Part shown: positions 1 to 8,419 of the stretch, piece after piece
Layout: every line of letters starts with the position of its first letter
How positions within the stretch are numbered: the stretch's first letter is position 1
From: Equadaptatus sp045642025
GTDB taxonomy: Bacteria > Synergistota > Synergistia > Synergistales > Synergistaceae
Reading direction: 5' to 3'
Assembly (NCBI GenBank): GCA_045642025.1
Contig: JAZUIB010000019.1
Coordinates: forward strand, 1-48,193
Length of the DNA stretch: 48,193 nucleotides
Made by a program: the position numbers and the translations under genes
Notes under the pieces: generated by a model
Database searches by the model: none
The model's input: the letters and a program-made list of their open reading frames with translations, nothing else
What the model was told of the DNA's origin: nothing

Positions 1-387
1 TCTCACCCCTCCTATATATAATGTTCAGACGATACGGTAAATGGAACACCCCAAATTAGAGAGGGTAAGACGAAAAAAAGACAACAGCGGATAAAGTCAG
101 CTGCATACTGCCATTATGCCGCATTGTGAAAAATTCACAAAGTCAAAAATTGCAAATGAAATGAAAAACAAATGCGAAAATCGGGGGGTGTTTGCAAATA
201 CGGAGTGCAAAAAGCGGTATAAATGCAAAAAAGAGGCAAAAACTTGCAAAAAAGATTTCAACGAAAAAATAAACTCAGCCTGTTTGTAAACTGTTGCTGT
301 TACTGCATATTTCCGTATTGTTCCATTTTCTCGGTTCAGAAATGCGGCAAAAAGTAAACAAAAGTTTCGTGTTTTTGCCGGAATTTT
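1..387. other. AT-rich intergenic region left of the acyltransferase genes
   Basis: No gene is supported here. The extreme left end, read on the minus strand, gives TATATATAGGAGGGGTGAGA, which looks like a Shine-Dalgarno for a minus-strand gene whose start codon would lie outside the window. Between 150 and 250 the word TGCAAA occurs five times (150, 193, 206, 224, 245) in A-rich sequence. An inverted repeat CGGCAAAAA ... TTTTTGCCG lies at 345-380. Confidence 0.5.
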
Positions 388-390
388 TTA
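345..390. terminator. Candidate hairpin terminator after the acyltransferase run
   Basis: The arms CGGCAAAAA (345-353) and TTTTTGCCG (372-380) are perfectly complementary, with a smaller inner pairing (GTAAAC/GTTTCG, partial). It sits directly after the stop at 388 of the minus-strand acyltransferase gene. The T-run (GAATTTTTTA) follows the hairpin on the plus strand rather than the minus strand, so its direction is uncertain. Confidence 0.35.
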
Positions 391-1533
391 TAAGATTGGT
401 GCTTTATGTTTGTCCCATAGTTTTGCTGCGTACAGTCCGCCGAAAAATGCAAGTGCGATTTGCACAAGGTTGACAAGAATGTATATGCCGCTGTTCGGAA
501 TTAGATCCATGTAGAATCCATCTGGCTGTAATTTACCGCCAAGTTTGAAATAGACCAGCTCGACAAGGAAGAAGAAAAGAAACTGCAGCCCATATATCCA
601 AATCATTTTTCTGCCAATTTCGCCCAAAAGTTTTATTTCTCTGCCGCCGCGCAGTTCGTCAAACTGTTTCATCAGCATAAGCAGCGCGACCGCGCCGCAG
701 GCGCCGCCGATGCCGCTGATAAAGAGGCTTGCGGCGCCGTAATCGCCGTAATTGCTGATTATAATTGCCGAGCCGGACGAATGTGCCGCTATTGTAAAGA
801 GATATGTTCCTGTAAACAGCAGAAAAAGCGCAGGGCGTTTTTTCAGATCAAGTATGTCAGACGGAGTATGACGGCGAAGGCAGAAGCCTGAAAGCATTAT
901 CGCGGCTCCGTAAAAACCGCGCCCTAAGCCCCATGGCAGCTGATTGAGACAGCGGAAATGCACTTCAAGCGAAGCGAGACAGAGCAGCGCAAATACTGTC
1001 AGTATGAATTTAGGCGCGGAAAATTCTTTTTTGAATTTCGGCGCAAGCAGTGCAAAAATTATGCTTGCGGAAAACATTGCCGGCAGAAACCAGAGAGGGC
1101 AGATTGATGGCATTATGTAGGTGTTGGAAGGGTCTGCGGGGCAGGCTGTCACGCCTTTCATAAGGTTTGTGAGAAACGGAAAGCGCGGCAGGACAAAGGA
1201 GCCGTAAAGCAGATTGGCAAAAGTGGCTTTCCAGTACAGCGGATAGCCTGTGTCAAATATTTTGAAACGCAGCGTGTCAATTATTCTGTAAAAGATTATC
1301 AGCAGCCAGTAGGGGATAATCAGCTGCTTAAAACGGGCAGCCGCAAATTCTCGCAGACTTCTTTTGTCAGGATTGTAGTTCATGCCTGCTATGAAGAAGA
1401 AAAACGGCATACAGAAAGCAATGGCACTGTTAAACGAAGAAAATCCTGTGTGTATTAAAAAAGTGTACAAAAGACAGAAGCATTTTCCGTAGTCGATGTA
1501 ATTCAAATGCCGTGTGTTAACGTTAGTGTTCAT
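388..1533 (-). CDS. Acyltransferase 3 family integral membrane protein
   Basis: This is a 381-residue polytopic membrane protein of the acyltransferase-3 (OafA/NodX-like) type, a family that O-acetylates cell-surface sugars from a cytoplasmic acyl donor. The family hallmarks are visible near the N-terminus: a short YIDYGK segment, a conserved histidine (His28 in FLIHTG) and the following MPFFFFIAGM transmembrane segment. About ten hydrophobic segments follow. The start is preceded by AGGAG on the minus strand. The gene overlaps the upstream paralog by 11 bases, so translation is probably coupled. It is the last gene of the minus-strand run. The substrate cannot be read from sequence; a surface polysaccharide or LPS sugar is the inference. 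Confidence 0.75.
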   Translation of the reverse strand: MNTNVNTRHLNYIDYGKCFCLLYTFLIHTGFSSFNSAIAFCMPFFFFIAGMNYNPDKRSLREFAAARFKQLIIPYWLLIIFYRIIDTLRFKIFDTGYPLYWKATFANLLYGSFVLPRFPFLTNLMKGVTACPADPSNTYIMPSICPLWFLPAMFSASIIFALLAPKFKKEFSAPKFILTVFALLCLASLEVHFRCLNQLPWGLGRGFYGAAIMLSGFCLRRHTPSDILDLKKRPALFLLFTGTYLFTIAAHSSGSAIIISNYGDYGAASLFISGIGGACGAVALLMLMKQFDELRGGREIKLLGEIGRKMIWIYGLQFLFFFLVELVYFKLGGKLQPDGFYMDLIPNSGIYILVNLVQIALAFFGGLYAAKLWDKHKAPIL

Positions 1534-2719
1534 CTGTTATCTCTCCTGTATAGTTATTAGTTATGCCGGTTCGTATATTTCTATGCCTGTTTTTGAAGTT
1601 TTCCCACGCGCAGCCAACAAGCACGCACAATACCACAGTAGCCGATATTTGTATTATGTGCGGCAGAAGCGTTGCCGCGCTGTACGGATAGAGGATATGG
1701 TTGTAATAGCAGGGGTTTGGCTGTATTCCGCATTTGAGGAATATAACGTCAAAAATGAAAAAGAACGGCGTGTGCAGCAGGTATATCCATATTGTTTTTC
1801 TGCCTGCCAAAGCAAGGGTGCTGAAAAGTTTTGTGCCGCCATATTTTTCTTCCATACTTTTCAAAAACAGCAGCAATACACAGACAGCGGCAGAACCTCC
1901 CAAGCCGAGAATGAAAAGGCTGCAATATCCGGCTTCGTGCATATAGTCGCTAATGGACATTTCTCCGGTGGTGCCTGTCAGAAACGCCGAGAGTACGGAA
2001 ACGGCAGCTGCGCAGTAAATTTTGAACGCAAGTTTTCTGTCAGGGCTTTCCAGGAGAGCTTTTTTGCGGACATAACAGCCGATGAGCATTATTCCGGCTG
2101 CCAGAAAAGCGCGCCCAAGCCCCCACGGAAGCTGGAAGGCATACGGTGTCTGCGTTTCAATTCCGGCAAGGCAGAAGAGGCAGAAAACTACAACCGACAG
2201 CCTGAGCACGGAAAAATTTTTCTCAAGGAATTCTGCAAGCGGGTAAAAAAGCAGTGACGCCGTGAACATTACGGGAAGAAACCATGCAGGACCGTTCAGA
2301 ACTGAAACTGCAACAGTAGAAAGAGTGTCGCCGAATTGCGGCAGGGAGAACGATTTGAAAAAGGCAAACGGCGGAAAAACCCCGCTTCCGTAAAGCGGAA
2401 AAAGAAAATAGGAAGCTGCAAGCGCAGATGAGGAAGTGTTGAGCGCGAAAATTTTTACGCGAAGCAGGTCAAGCGCAAAGCAAAGCGGCTGGATAAGAAA
2501 AAACGGAATGACAATCTGTCTGAAACGCAAAATTGCAAAGTCGCGAAAGCTGTATTTTTCAGCTTTGCAGAGAAGACCGAAGATGAAAAAGAAAAACGGC
2601 ATAAGCAGAATTGCCATGCCTGTGGGATTCAGTATTTTGCTGCCTGAATGTGCTATGCAGACAAACAGTATGCACAGCAGCCTCCCGCAGTCTATGTAGT
2701 TCAATCGTTTCTGTTCCAT
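1523..2719 (-). CDS. Acyltransferase 3 family integral membrane protein (paralog)
   Basis: This 398-residue polytopic membrane protein resembles the adjacent 388-1533 product: N-terminal LNYIDCGR, a histidine at about residue 24 (CIAHSG) and MPFFFFIFGL. An in-frame start 30 bases upstream exists, but the ATG at 2719 has GGAGG seven bases before it and gives the family-like N-terminus, so it is chosen. The two genes look like an old tandem duplication with considerable divergence. The likely role is O-acylation of an envelope glycan (family knowledge); the target is unknown. It begins 36 bases after lspA ends and is probably co-transcribed. Confidence 0.75.
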   Translation of the reverse strand: MEQKRLNYIDCGRLLCILFVCIAHSGSKILNPTGMAILLMPFFFFIFGLLCKAEKYSFRDFAILRFRQIVIPFFLIQPLCFALDLLRVKIFALNTSSSALAASYFLFPLYGSGVFPPFAFFKSFSLPQFGDTLSTVAVSVLNGPAWFLPVMFTASLLFYPLAEFLEKNFSVLRLSVVVFCLFCLAGIETQTPYAFQLPWGLGRAFLAAGIMLIGCYVRKKALLESPDRKLAFKIYCAAAVSVLSAFLTGTTGEMSISDYMHEAGYCSLFILGLGGSAAVCVLLLFLKSMEEKYGGTKLFSTLALAGRKTIWIYLLHTPFFFIFDVIFLKCGIQPNPCYYNHILYPYSAATLLPHIIQISATVVLCVLVGCAWENFKNRHRNIRTGITNNYTGEITDEH

Positions 2720-2755
2720 GACAAGCCTCCGTGCGTAATGCAGATACAAAGGAGT

Positions 2756-3214
2756 TTATTTCTGCTTTTGGGAGAGACCGGCTGTTTTTCTCAAAAAAGA
2801 AAGCGTTAAAAGCGCAAATCCTGCAATGATAAAAACATCTGCCGCGTTCATAAATATCGCGCGTCCTGATATTTCTGAAACAAGAGGCGCTGGAAACCAG
2901 TCAACAACGCTGCCGCGTGTCAGTCTGTCATACAGATTGCCGAGCGCTCCTCCGAACATGAGCGCAGAGGCAAGGCTTTCAGTTTTTGCCTGCTGTTTGC
3001 AGAAATACAGAACAAACGTAAAGATGAAGAACATGGCAATAAAGGAAAATGCCGGTACTGCGCTGCTGCTTTCGGCAAAAAATCCGAAAGAAACGCCGCT
3101 GTTTGCCGAAATGAAACCGCTGTGTGACAAAGCATAACGTTTTGTCAGAAAATCTATGGCGAAACTTCCCGCCGCAGTCAGATAAACCGCTGCAAAAAGT
3201 TTTTTGTCAGTCAT
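2756..3214 (-). CDS. lspA: Lipoprotein signal peptidase (signal peptidase II)
   Basis: This is a 152-residue inner-membrane aspartic protease that removes signal peptides from diacylglyceryl-modified prolipoproteins. Four hydrophobic segments are visible. The family blocks are GNLYDR (92-97), GSVVDW with catalytic Asp105, and FMNAADVF with catalytic Asp126. The spacing between Asp96 and Asp105 matches the family. The start codon directly abuts the trmB stop (TAAATG), so the gene is likely translationally coupled. Length is normal for the family, and the call is firm from the two aspartate motifs. Confidence 0.93.
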   Translation of the reverse strand: MTDKKLFAAVYLTAAGSFAIDFLTKRYALSHSGFISANSGVSFGFFAESSSAVPAFSFIAMFFIFTFVLYFCKQQAKTESLASALMFGGALGNLYDRLTRGSVVDWFPAPLVSEISGRAIFMNAADVFIIAGFALLTLSFLRKTAGLSQKQK

Positions 3215-4159
3215 TTATTCCTGTGCGGCATCAAGCGCGTATTTCAGCGCTGCGCGCATGGCGGGTGTTCTGTACGGGTGCCCTACTGAATCAACCTTTA
3301 CAGTGATGCCGCCGCTGCTTTTTTCAACGAATTTAATGTAAAAATGCTGTTCAAATCCTTCGTCTGCCGTGATGAGAAGCCCAAGCGCAACACGTTCGTC
3401 AGAGAGGAACACGTCGCGGTATGTCCAGTAGCCTTCGCCGTTGGTGCCTTTGCCTTCCGCGCCTTTTATTTTTGTCAAAAGTTGTTCAAGTTTCATTTCT
3501 GTGTCAACCTCTCTTTCCGTTTCCCATTCGTCTGCAAACAGTGTCCTGTTGTCGTGCGGCACCCTGCCGTTTTTTCTGAGAACAACGCTCCATATATCCT
3601 TGTTCATCGACAGCCACAAACGCTCATATTTCGTGATATATTCGCGTTTAGGATTTTTCTCAAAGGAGAGCGTGTCAAAAGCGCCTGTTTCTGTAATTGT
3701 TTCGTTTGCTTCCTCAGCGTACCAGTCAACGTCTGTCGCAAGTTCAAATGTTCCGCCTGTTTTGAGCAGATAGTTGAGCAGCCGCGCAAAGGAGGGAACT
3801 GTCACCCTGCGTTCTGCGTGGCGTGTTTTCGGCCACGGGCAGGGGAAGTTCATGAAAAGTCTGTCAACAGTTTCCGGAGCGAACATGGCGCGGAGAAGAA
3901 AGCGCGCATCTCCGTGCATTACGCGTATGTTGTCAAGCCCTTCGGCAAGCGCAAGGCGCGCTCCTTTGAGTACGCAGAGCTGGGATACTTCTACGCCGAC
4001 AATCAGCACGTCGGGATATTTTTTTGCGAGAAACGCAAGATGTTCCCCGTTGCCAAAGCCTATTTCCACAAACACTCTGCCTGACTGTGACATTGAATTC
4101 CAGTCAAGCGGGAGATTGCTGTTTTCTTCAACAATGATTTTGTTTAAGTTCCAGTTCAT
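3215..4159 (-). CDS. trmB: tRNA (guanine-N7-)-methyltransferase with C-terminal extension
   Basis: TrmB makes m7G46 in the tRNA variable loop using S-adenosylmethionine. The SAM-binding motif VEIGFGNGEHL is at about 31-41, and the TrmB signature NFPCPWPKTRHAERR is at about 104-118 (usually FPDPWPK; a Cys replaces the Asp here). ATG at 4159 is chosen because GAGGT precedes it by six bases; a longer frame from 4195 would run 32 bases into rsmA. The protein is 314 residues, while the family is usually 210-240, so about 90 C-terminal residues (after roughly residue 215) are an extension of unknown role. It sits between rsmA and lspA in a tight operon. Confidence 0.9.
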   Translation of the reverse strand: MNWNLNKIIVEENSNLPLDWNSMSQSGRVFVEIGFGNGEHLAFLAKKYPDVLIVGVEVSQLCVLKGARLALAEGLDNIRVMHGDARFLLRAMFAPETVDRLFMNFPCPWPKTRHAERRVTVPSFARLLNYLLKTGGTFELATDVDWYAEEANETITETGAFDTLSFEKNPKREYITKYERLWLSMNKDIWSVVLRKNGRVPHDNRTLFADEWETEREVDTEMKLEQLLTKIKGAEGKGTNGEGYWTYRDVFLSDERVALGLLITADEGFEQHFYIKFVEKSSGGITVKVDSVGHPYRTPAMRAALKYALDAAQE

Positions 4160-4163
4160 CTGA

Positions 4164-4985
4164 TTACCTCGCAAGCTCAAACTCAGGGCGCGCAAGCAGT
4201 TCTTTCCACTTGTCCAAGGAAAGTTCCTCAGCGCGTGACAAAGGCTTTAAGCCGTGTTCTGCAAGTATTTGCCAAGAGTGTTCTTTTTCAAGACCGTAGC
4301 CTGCCGCCCAGTTGTTGCTCAGTGTTTTTCTGCGCTGCGCAAAGGAACGGACAAGCAGCTGTTTCCATTTTTTGTCTGTCGCAAATTCGCGGTTTTTGTC
4401 AAGCTCTATTTCAATGATACAGGACATCACTCTCGGCTGTGGACGGAAGCAGGATGGCGGCACGTTGCGTAAGATCTTTGAGCAGCCCATTGCTTCTATT
4501 GTAACGCCAAGCGGAGAACGCTGTCTGCTGCAGGCAGGCGATGTTATGCGCTGGGCAGACTCAAGCTGCACCATCAGAATAAGGGAGGAAAGCCCTGCCG
4601 GCACAAGTTTTTCTATCAGTGTCCAAAGCAGCGGAGTGGTAATGTGATAAGGCAGATTTGCGATAATTCTGTTCGGTGTCCAGGGCATTTTCCCCACGTA
4701 ATCAAACTGCACGGCATCTCCCCAAAGGTGCGTGAGTTTAGGATTTTTGAGCGCGAGCATTTCAAGGTTGTGTTTCAGCCGCGTGTCAAGTTCAACAGTA
4801 CAGACTGCCTCACACGGTGAAGCAAGCAGTGCTTCTGTCAAAACTCCTTCTCCGGGACCTATTTCAAGAATTCTGTCGCCGTGCTGAATGTCTGCCTTTT
4901 TGATAATGTAGTCAATAACGGACATATCGACAAGAAAGTTTTGTCCTATGTCTGTGTTGTGTACGAAATTCGGAATTTTTGTCAT
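4164..4985 (-). CDS. rsmA: 16S rRNA (adenine1518/1519-N6)-dimethyltransferase
   Basis: RsmA/KsgA dimethylates two adjacent adenines in helix 45 of 16S rRNA during late 30S assembly; loss of the enzyme classically gives kasugamycin resistance. In 273 residues the family blocks are clear: GQNFLVD (14-20), the SAM loop EIGPGEGVLT (41-50), the catalytic NLPY motif (110-113) and a helical C-terminal domain with FAQRRKTLSNN. No convincing Shine-Dalgarno precedes the ATG, which lies 16 bases after the coaD stop, so expression probably depends on coupling. Confidence 0.93.
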   Translation of the reverse strand: MTKIPNFVHNTDIGQNFLVDMSVIDYIIKKADIQHGDRILEIGPGEGVLTEALLASPCEAVCTVELDTRLKHNLEMLALKNPKLTHLWGDAVQFDYVGKMPWTPNRIIANLPYHITTPLLWTLIEKLVPAGLSSLILMVQLESAQRITSPACSRQRSPLGVTIEAMGCSKILRNVPPSCFRPQPRVMSCIIEIELDKNREFATDKKWKQLLVRSFAQRRKTLSNNWAAGYGLEKEHSWQILAEHGLKPLSRAEELSLDKWKELLARPEFELAR

Positions 4986-5001
4986 GATAAATTGTGTAAA
5001 A

Positions 5002-5484
5002 TTAGTTTTTGTTTTTTGCGGCGTTCATGCGTTTTAAGACTTCTTCGGGAACCATGTCCGCGATGTTGCCGCCCCATTTGAATACGTCTTTTACAGCGTG
5101 GCTTGCAAGGAAGGAGAAGCGCGGCTCTGTCGCTATGAAAAAGGTTTCAACCTCTGGCGCAAGCTGTCTGTTGAGCTGCGCAATCTGAAATTCATATTCA
5201 AAGTCAGAAAGCGCGCGAAGACCTCTTATGATGACGCGGCTTTTTTCTTTTTTCATAAACTCTACAAGCAGACCGTCGAAGGCAGCTACCGTAATATTTT
5301 TGTCGTTTTTGAAAACCCCGCGGATCATTTCAACTCGTTCTTTTTTGGTGAACATAGATTTTTTTTCCGAGTTGTCGAGTACGGCTATGACACATTTGCC
5401 GAAGATATCTGCGGCGCGTTTTGCAATGTAAACGTGTCCGTTTGTAAGAGGGTCAAAGGAACCGGGATATACAGCCTTAAGCAT
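5002..5484 (-). CDS. coaD: Phosphopantetheine adenylyltransferase
   Basis: CoaD transfers AMP from ATP to 4'-phosphopantetheine, the penultimate step of CoA synthesis. The 160-residue protein shows the nucleotidyltransferase motif TNGH (14-17), YPGSFDPLTNGH at the N-terminus and the IIRGLRALSDFEYE segment typical of the enzyme. ATG at 5484 is chosen: GGAGG lies a few bases upstream, and the product then has the usual CoaD length and N-terminus. A longer open frame from 5589 runs through rsmD and is not used. The start overlaps the end of rsmD by eight bases. Confidence 0.95.
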   Translation of the reverse strand: MLKAVYPGSFDPLTNGHVYIAKRAADIFGKCVIAVLDNSEKKSMFTKKERVEMIRGVFKNDKNITVAAFDGLLVEFMKKEKSRVIIRGLRALSDFEYEFQIAQLNRQLAPEVETFFIATEPRFSFLASHAVKDVFKWGGNIADMVPEEVLKRMNAAKNKN

Positions 5485-5968
5485 TGTTTTTCCTCCGTTT
5501 TGCGAACGTGAGAATTGTGCCGCCGTAGGCGCGGTTTTCTGTTTCCCACTGTTCGCCGAAATCTGCTTTTTCACGCTCGGAATGTTCAAATATTATGACA
5601 CCGTCTTCGGCAAGCAGTTTCACGTTTTTATCCATGAGTTTCGGAAACTCTGTGCCCCATCCGAGCATGTAGGGCGGGTCTGCGAAGATTATATCAAATT
5701 CGGCGTTTTCCCGCAGAAGTTTTGGTATTGCGCGGCGTACGTCCATATTTACGCAGCGTATTTCAGGGGTGATTTTTTTCAGAATATCTCCGAAATTTTT
5801 CCTGTCACTTTCAACAAGACAAACGTCTGCGCCTTTGCCTGCGGCGGTAAGAGCAACCTGTCCGCTTCCAGAAAAAAGGTCGAGAAAACGGTCGCCGCGC
5901 ACGTCTCCGAGTATGTTAAAAAGTGCCTGCAGTACCTTTGCTGACGTGGGTCTGAAGTCTTTTGTCAA
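5477..5968 (-). CDS. rsmD: 16S rRNA (guanine966-N2)-methyltransferase
   Basis: RsmD methylates G966 of 16S rRNA. The sequence shows FRPTSAKVLQALFNIL at the N-terminus, the SAM-binding LDLFSGSG (about 29-36) and the catalytic DPPY (about 97-100). The preferred start is TTG at 5968: GGAGG lies seven bases upstream, and the codon overlaps the stop of the preceding MFS gene as TTGA, a classic coupling arrangement. Upstream ATGs at 5998 and 6022 lie inside the MFS gene and have no Shine-Dalgarno. This gives 163 residues, slightly shorter at the N-terminus than many homologs. Confidence 0.88.
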   Translation of the reverse strand: MTKDFRPTSAKVLQALFNILGDVRGDRFLDLFSGSGQVALTAAGKGADVCLVESDRKNFGDILKKITPEIRCVNMDVRRAIPKLLRENAEFDIIFADPPYMLGWGTEFPKLMDKNVKLLAEDGVIIFEHSEREKADFGEQWETENRAYGGTILTFAKRRKNNA

Positions 5969-7158
5969 TTTCTGTCCTCCGTGAAGAATTTTTTGCATGC
6001 ATACCAAAGTATTATGAGCCACGGTATAAGCACTACAGCAAACATAGTTTGTTCAAGTCCTATCCGGTCGGCAACAGCGCCTATGGGATATGCCGCAAGA
6101 TTTGCGACTCCCCAAGAAGCACCAGAAGCTATGGAAGCGGCGGTACTCATTGTTTCGGGGCATCTCCTTTGTGCCATTGAAATTGTTGCGGGGGCGCTTG
6201 CTTCAAGCAGACCGAAAAGAAGCATAAGCATAATTATTCCTGCAAAGTTGTTCATTGCAATACCGGCAATGCCGGCAAACGGAGCAATGGCAAGTGTTGT
6301 AAACAGCAGCTTGCGCTCGCTGAACACGGCAGCTAGTTTGCCTCCGATTATATTGGCAAATGCTACGGAGATAACAACCGCAAACACAACCGCGGCTGCA
6401 GAAGCGTGAGAGCCTCCGCGCATAATTATCAGCATTGGAAGAAATACTTTTGTTCCCTGAAAGACAATGTCTCTGAGGCTTACGATGGTAAATATGTCGG
6501 CAATTTTTGAAAGCACTGTTTTGATTTCTTTAAAAAAAAGTTTCATGCCTGCGGCAGATGCCGAAACATCTATTTTGTACGCGGCAAGAGTGTTCCACAT
6601 TACCAGAAGAATAACAATGAACGGTATCACCATAAAAGGGAGTTTGTATTTTCCGAGTATGGAGAAACAGAAAACAAACCAGATTGGGCCGAAAGCACTG
6701 CCGAAACTTCCGCTCGCCGTAAAAATAGCAAGGTGGAACGCCATGTTTTTCCCCATTGCGATACGTCCGGTCATTCCGTTTCCCTGCGGGTGAAACAGCG
6801 CAGTTCCAAGTCCTAATGTTGTACAGAAGAGTATTGCAAATGCGAAACAGGGAGATGCGGGGAGCATAAAAATGCTTATTATGCTTACGAGAGGACCCCA
6901 GACGGCAAAATACGGCTTATGCTGCCTGTCTGCCAAATATCCTGACACCGGCTGCCCGAGAAAATGCATTATGCCGAAAGCTGCATTGAGAATTCCAAGC
7001 TGCGCGAGAGAAAGAGCAAGAGCTTCTTTCAGAACAGGCAGAACATTCGGCAGTACTGTAGCATGCAGGTCATTTATAAAGTGCAGAAACGCATAAGACA
7101 AAAGCTGTTTTTGCCTGCCCGGAAAATTTTTACTGTTATTTTGTCTAATTTCTTCCAT
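5965..7158 (-). CDS. MFS transporter, fosmidomycin-resistance-like
   Basis: A 397-residue major facilitator with about twelve hydrophobic segments. The N-terminal half has HFINDLHATVLPNVLPVL and later FHPQGNG; this layout is familiar from Fsr-type (fosmidomycin resistance) exporters. The cytoplasmic loop GYLADRQHKP after the second segment is the MFS motif A equivalent. ATG at 7158 is preferred over 7176 because AGGGTGA precedes it. The gene overlaps the end of tmcAL by 14 bases. The substrate cannot be determined from sequence, and its placement inside a housekeeping operon does not indicate one. Confidence 0.75.
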   Translation of the reverse strand: MEEIRQNNSKNFPGRQKQLLSYAFLHFINDLHATVLPNVLPVLKEALALSLAQLGILNAAFGIMHFLGQPVSGYLADRQHKPYFAVWGPLVSIISIFMLPASPCFAFAILFCTTLGLGTALFHPQGNGMTGRIAMGKNMAFHLAIFTASGSFGSAFGPIWFVFCFSILGKYKLPFMVIPFIVILLVMWNTLAAYKIDVSASAAGMKLFFKEIKTVLSKIADIFTIVSLRDIVFQGTKVFLPMLIIMRGGSHASAAAVVFAVVISVAFANIIGGKLAAVFSERKLLFTTLAIAPFAGIAGIAMNNFAGIIMLMLLFGLLEASAPATISMAQRRCPETMSTAASIASGASWGVANLAAYPIGAVADRIGLEQTMFAVVLIPWLIILWYACKKFFTEDRN

Positions 7159-8386
7159 GTCTGTCACCCTGTTCATTCTGTTTTATAAATATTTTTTCCG
7201 AATGAGCTGTTCCTGTATTTCCATCGGGCAGAAATCCCTGTCTGAGCTCCGAAGCAAGCAGATCATAGCGCATTATTGACGCGGCATATTCCGAAAACTT
7301 TGCGTCACCGCAGTTTGAAATTATCGGAAGTGTCGCGGTTTTTTTCATTATTTTGAGCAGCTGCTGCCCTTTTTCGTTCATGGCAAGAGGACGGATATAC
7401 GGTACTCCGAGACGCTGTGCCGCGCGGTTAGTCCAGCGGTCGAGTTTTATAAGAATCTGCATTGCCTGACGGCGTATTCTGCCTTTGGGATAGCGTCTGC
7501 TTGAGCAGCGCTCCAGCCATTCGTCATAACTTTTTGCGGAAAGCGCCTCTGCTTTGAATTTATTTTCAGCACCTTCGGAAATTTCGCCGCATGCCGCGAT
7601 TTCTTCCGCTGATGTGCGCAAAAGAACAGAACGCAGCGCAGTCCACAGTCTGCTGTCCGAAATATAGGCGTTTCCGCGGCGTAAATTATCTTCAATAATA
7701 TCTGCGCAGACTTTAGGCATAAAATCTTTATACGCGCTGCCTTCTTTTATAAGTCCGCGCAGCAGCGATGCCGAAGCATAAATATCTTCAGTTCTGTCTT
7801 CGTCATGATTTGTGCCTGTCCGCTGTACCGGAAACAGTTCAATTTCAGGATGATATTTCATAACCGCGGCAGCATAGTTCAGAGCGAGAGAATTATTAGA
7901 ACCCTGCAGAATTTTCTCTGTTCCGGAAATGCACGAATCCAGTGCTTTTATACGTGCTTCTGCAAAAGAATAACCATAATTAAGATTTTTTTTCAATAAA
8001 GCCTTGAAACTATCCGGTTCATTTACTAAAATAGATGTTGCTGCGTGTATGTCCCATTTTGTATCTTCCATGCCGAAGGAAAGTTTTTTTACAAGTCCTG
8101 TCGCTGAAAGCAGGTTAACGGCAGAATTAGCGAAAACACCTGCGTTATGGCATGAAAATACAGAAGGAAGTTCAATAACGAGGTCTGCGCCGCACATAAC
8201 CGCTGCTTTAGCGCGTGTGTGCATTGAAAGCAGCGCGGGTTCGCCGCGCTGAACAAAATCTCCGGAAAGGACAACAATCAGTGCGTTAGTGCCTGTAAGC
8301 CGCACAGCTTCCCTCATCTGGAAAACATGACCGTTGTGAAGCGGATTATATTCGGCAACAATCCCTGCAGCATCGGGGAAAATCAT
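7145..8386 (-). CDS. tmcAL: tRNA(Met) cytidine acetate ligase
   Basis: TmcAL (YlbM family) uses ATP and free acetate to acetylate C34 of elongator tRNA-Met. The N-terminus MIFPDAAGIVAEYNPLHNGH carries the nucleotidyltransferase HxGH signature (His17-His20). VLSGDFVQRGEPALL and the later YASASLLRGLI block are also typical. ATG at 8386 is used; the open frame upstream of it has no family similarity and would run into the ackA leader. The product is 413 residues, normal for the family. The gene is divergent from ackA (58 bases between starts), placing an acetate-consuming tRNA enzyme beside acetate kinase. Confidence 0.88.
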   Translation of the reverse strand: MIFPDAAGIVAEYNPLHNGHVFQMREAVRLTGTNALIVVLSGDFVQRGEPALLSMHTRAKAAVMCGADLVIELPSVFSCHNAGVFANSAVNLLSATGLVKKLSFGMEDTKWDIHAATSILVNEPDSFKALLKKNLNYGYSFAEARIKALDSCISGTEKILQGSNNSLALNYAAAVMKYHPEIELFPVQRTGTNHDEDRTEDIYASASLLRGLIKEGSAYKDFMPKVCADIIEDNLRRGNAYISDSRLWTALRSVLLRTSAEEIAACGEISEGAENKFKAEALSAKSYDEWLERCSSRRYPKGRIRRQAMQILIKLDRWTNRAAQRLGVPYIRPLAMNEKGQQLLKIMKKTATLPIISNCGDAKFSEYAASIMRYDLLASELRQGFLPDGNTGTAHSEKIFIKQNEQGDRHGRN

Positions 8387-8398
8387 AAACTCACATCC

Positions 8399-8419
8399 TT
8401 GTGGTAAAGGATACCACAA
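8399..8419. promoter_or_regulatory. Palindromic operator-like site between tmcAL and ackA
   Basis: A perfect 8-base inverted repeat, TTGTGGTA-AAGGA-TACCACAA, lies in the middle of the 58-base divergent intergenic region. The half-sites begin and end like Rex boxes (TTGTG...CACAA), but the length (21 rather than 18) and inner bases differ, so no regulator is named. It could also act as a small RNA hairpin in either transcript. Confidence 0.4.

Noticed and set aside
1514..2257. 247-codon plus-strand frame opposite the acyltransferase gene
   Set aside because: It lies wholly on the opposite strand of a well-supported membrane protein and has no recognisable motif.
3344..4084. 246-codon plus-strand frame opposite trmB
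   Set aside because: Antisense shadow of trmB; the composition (many Phe/Cys/Val) reflects the complement of its codons.
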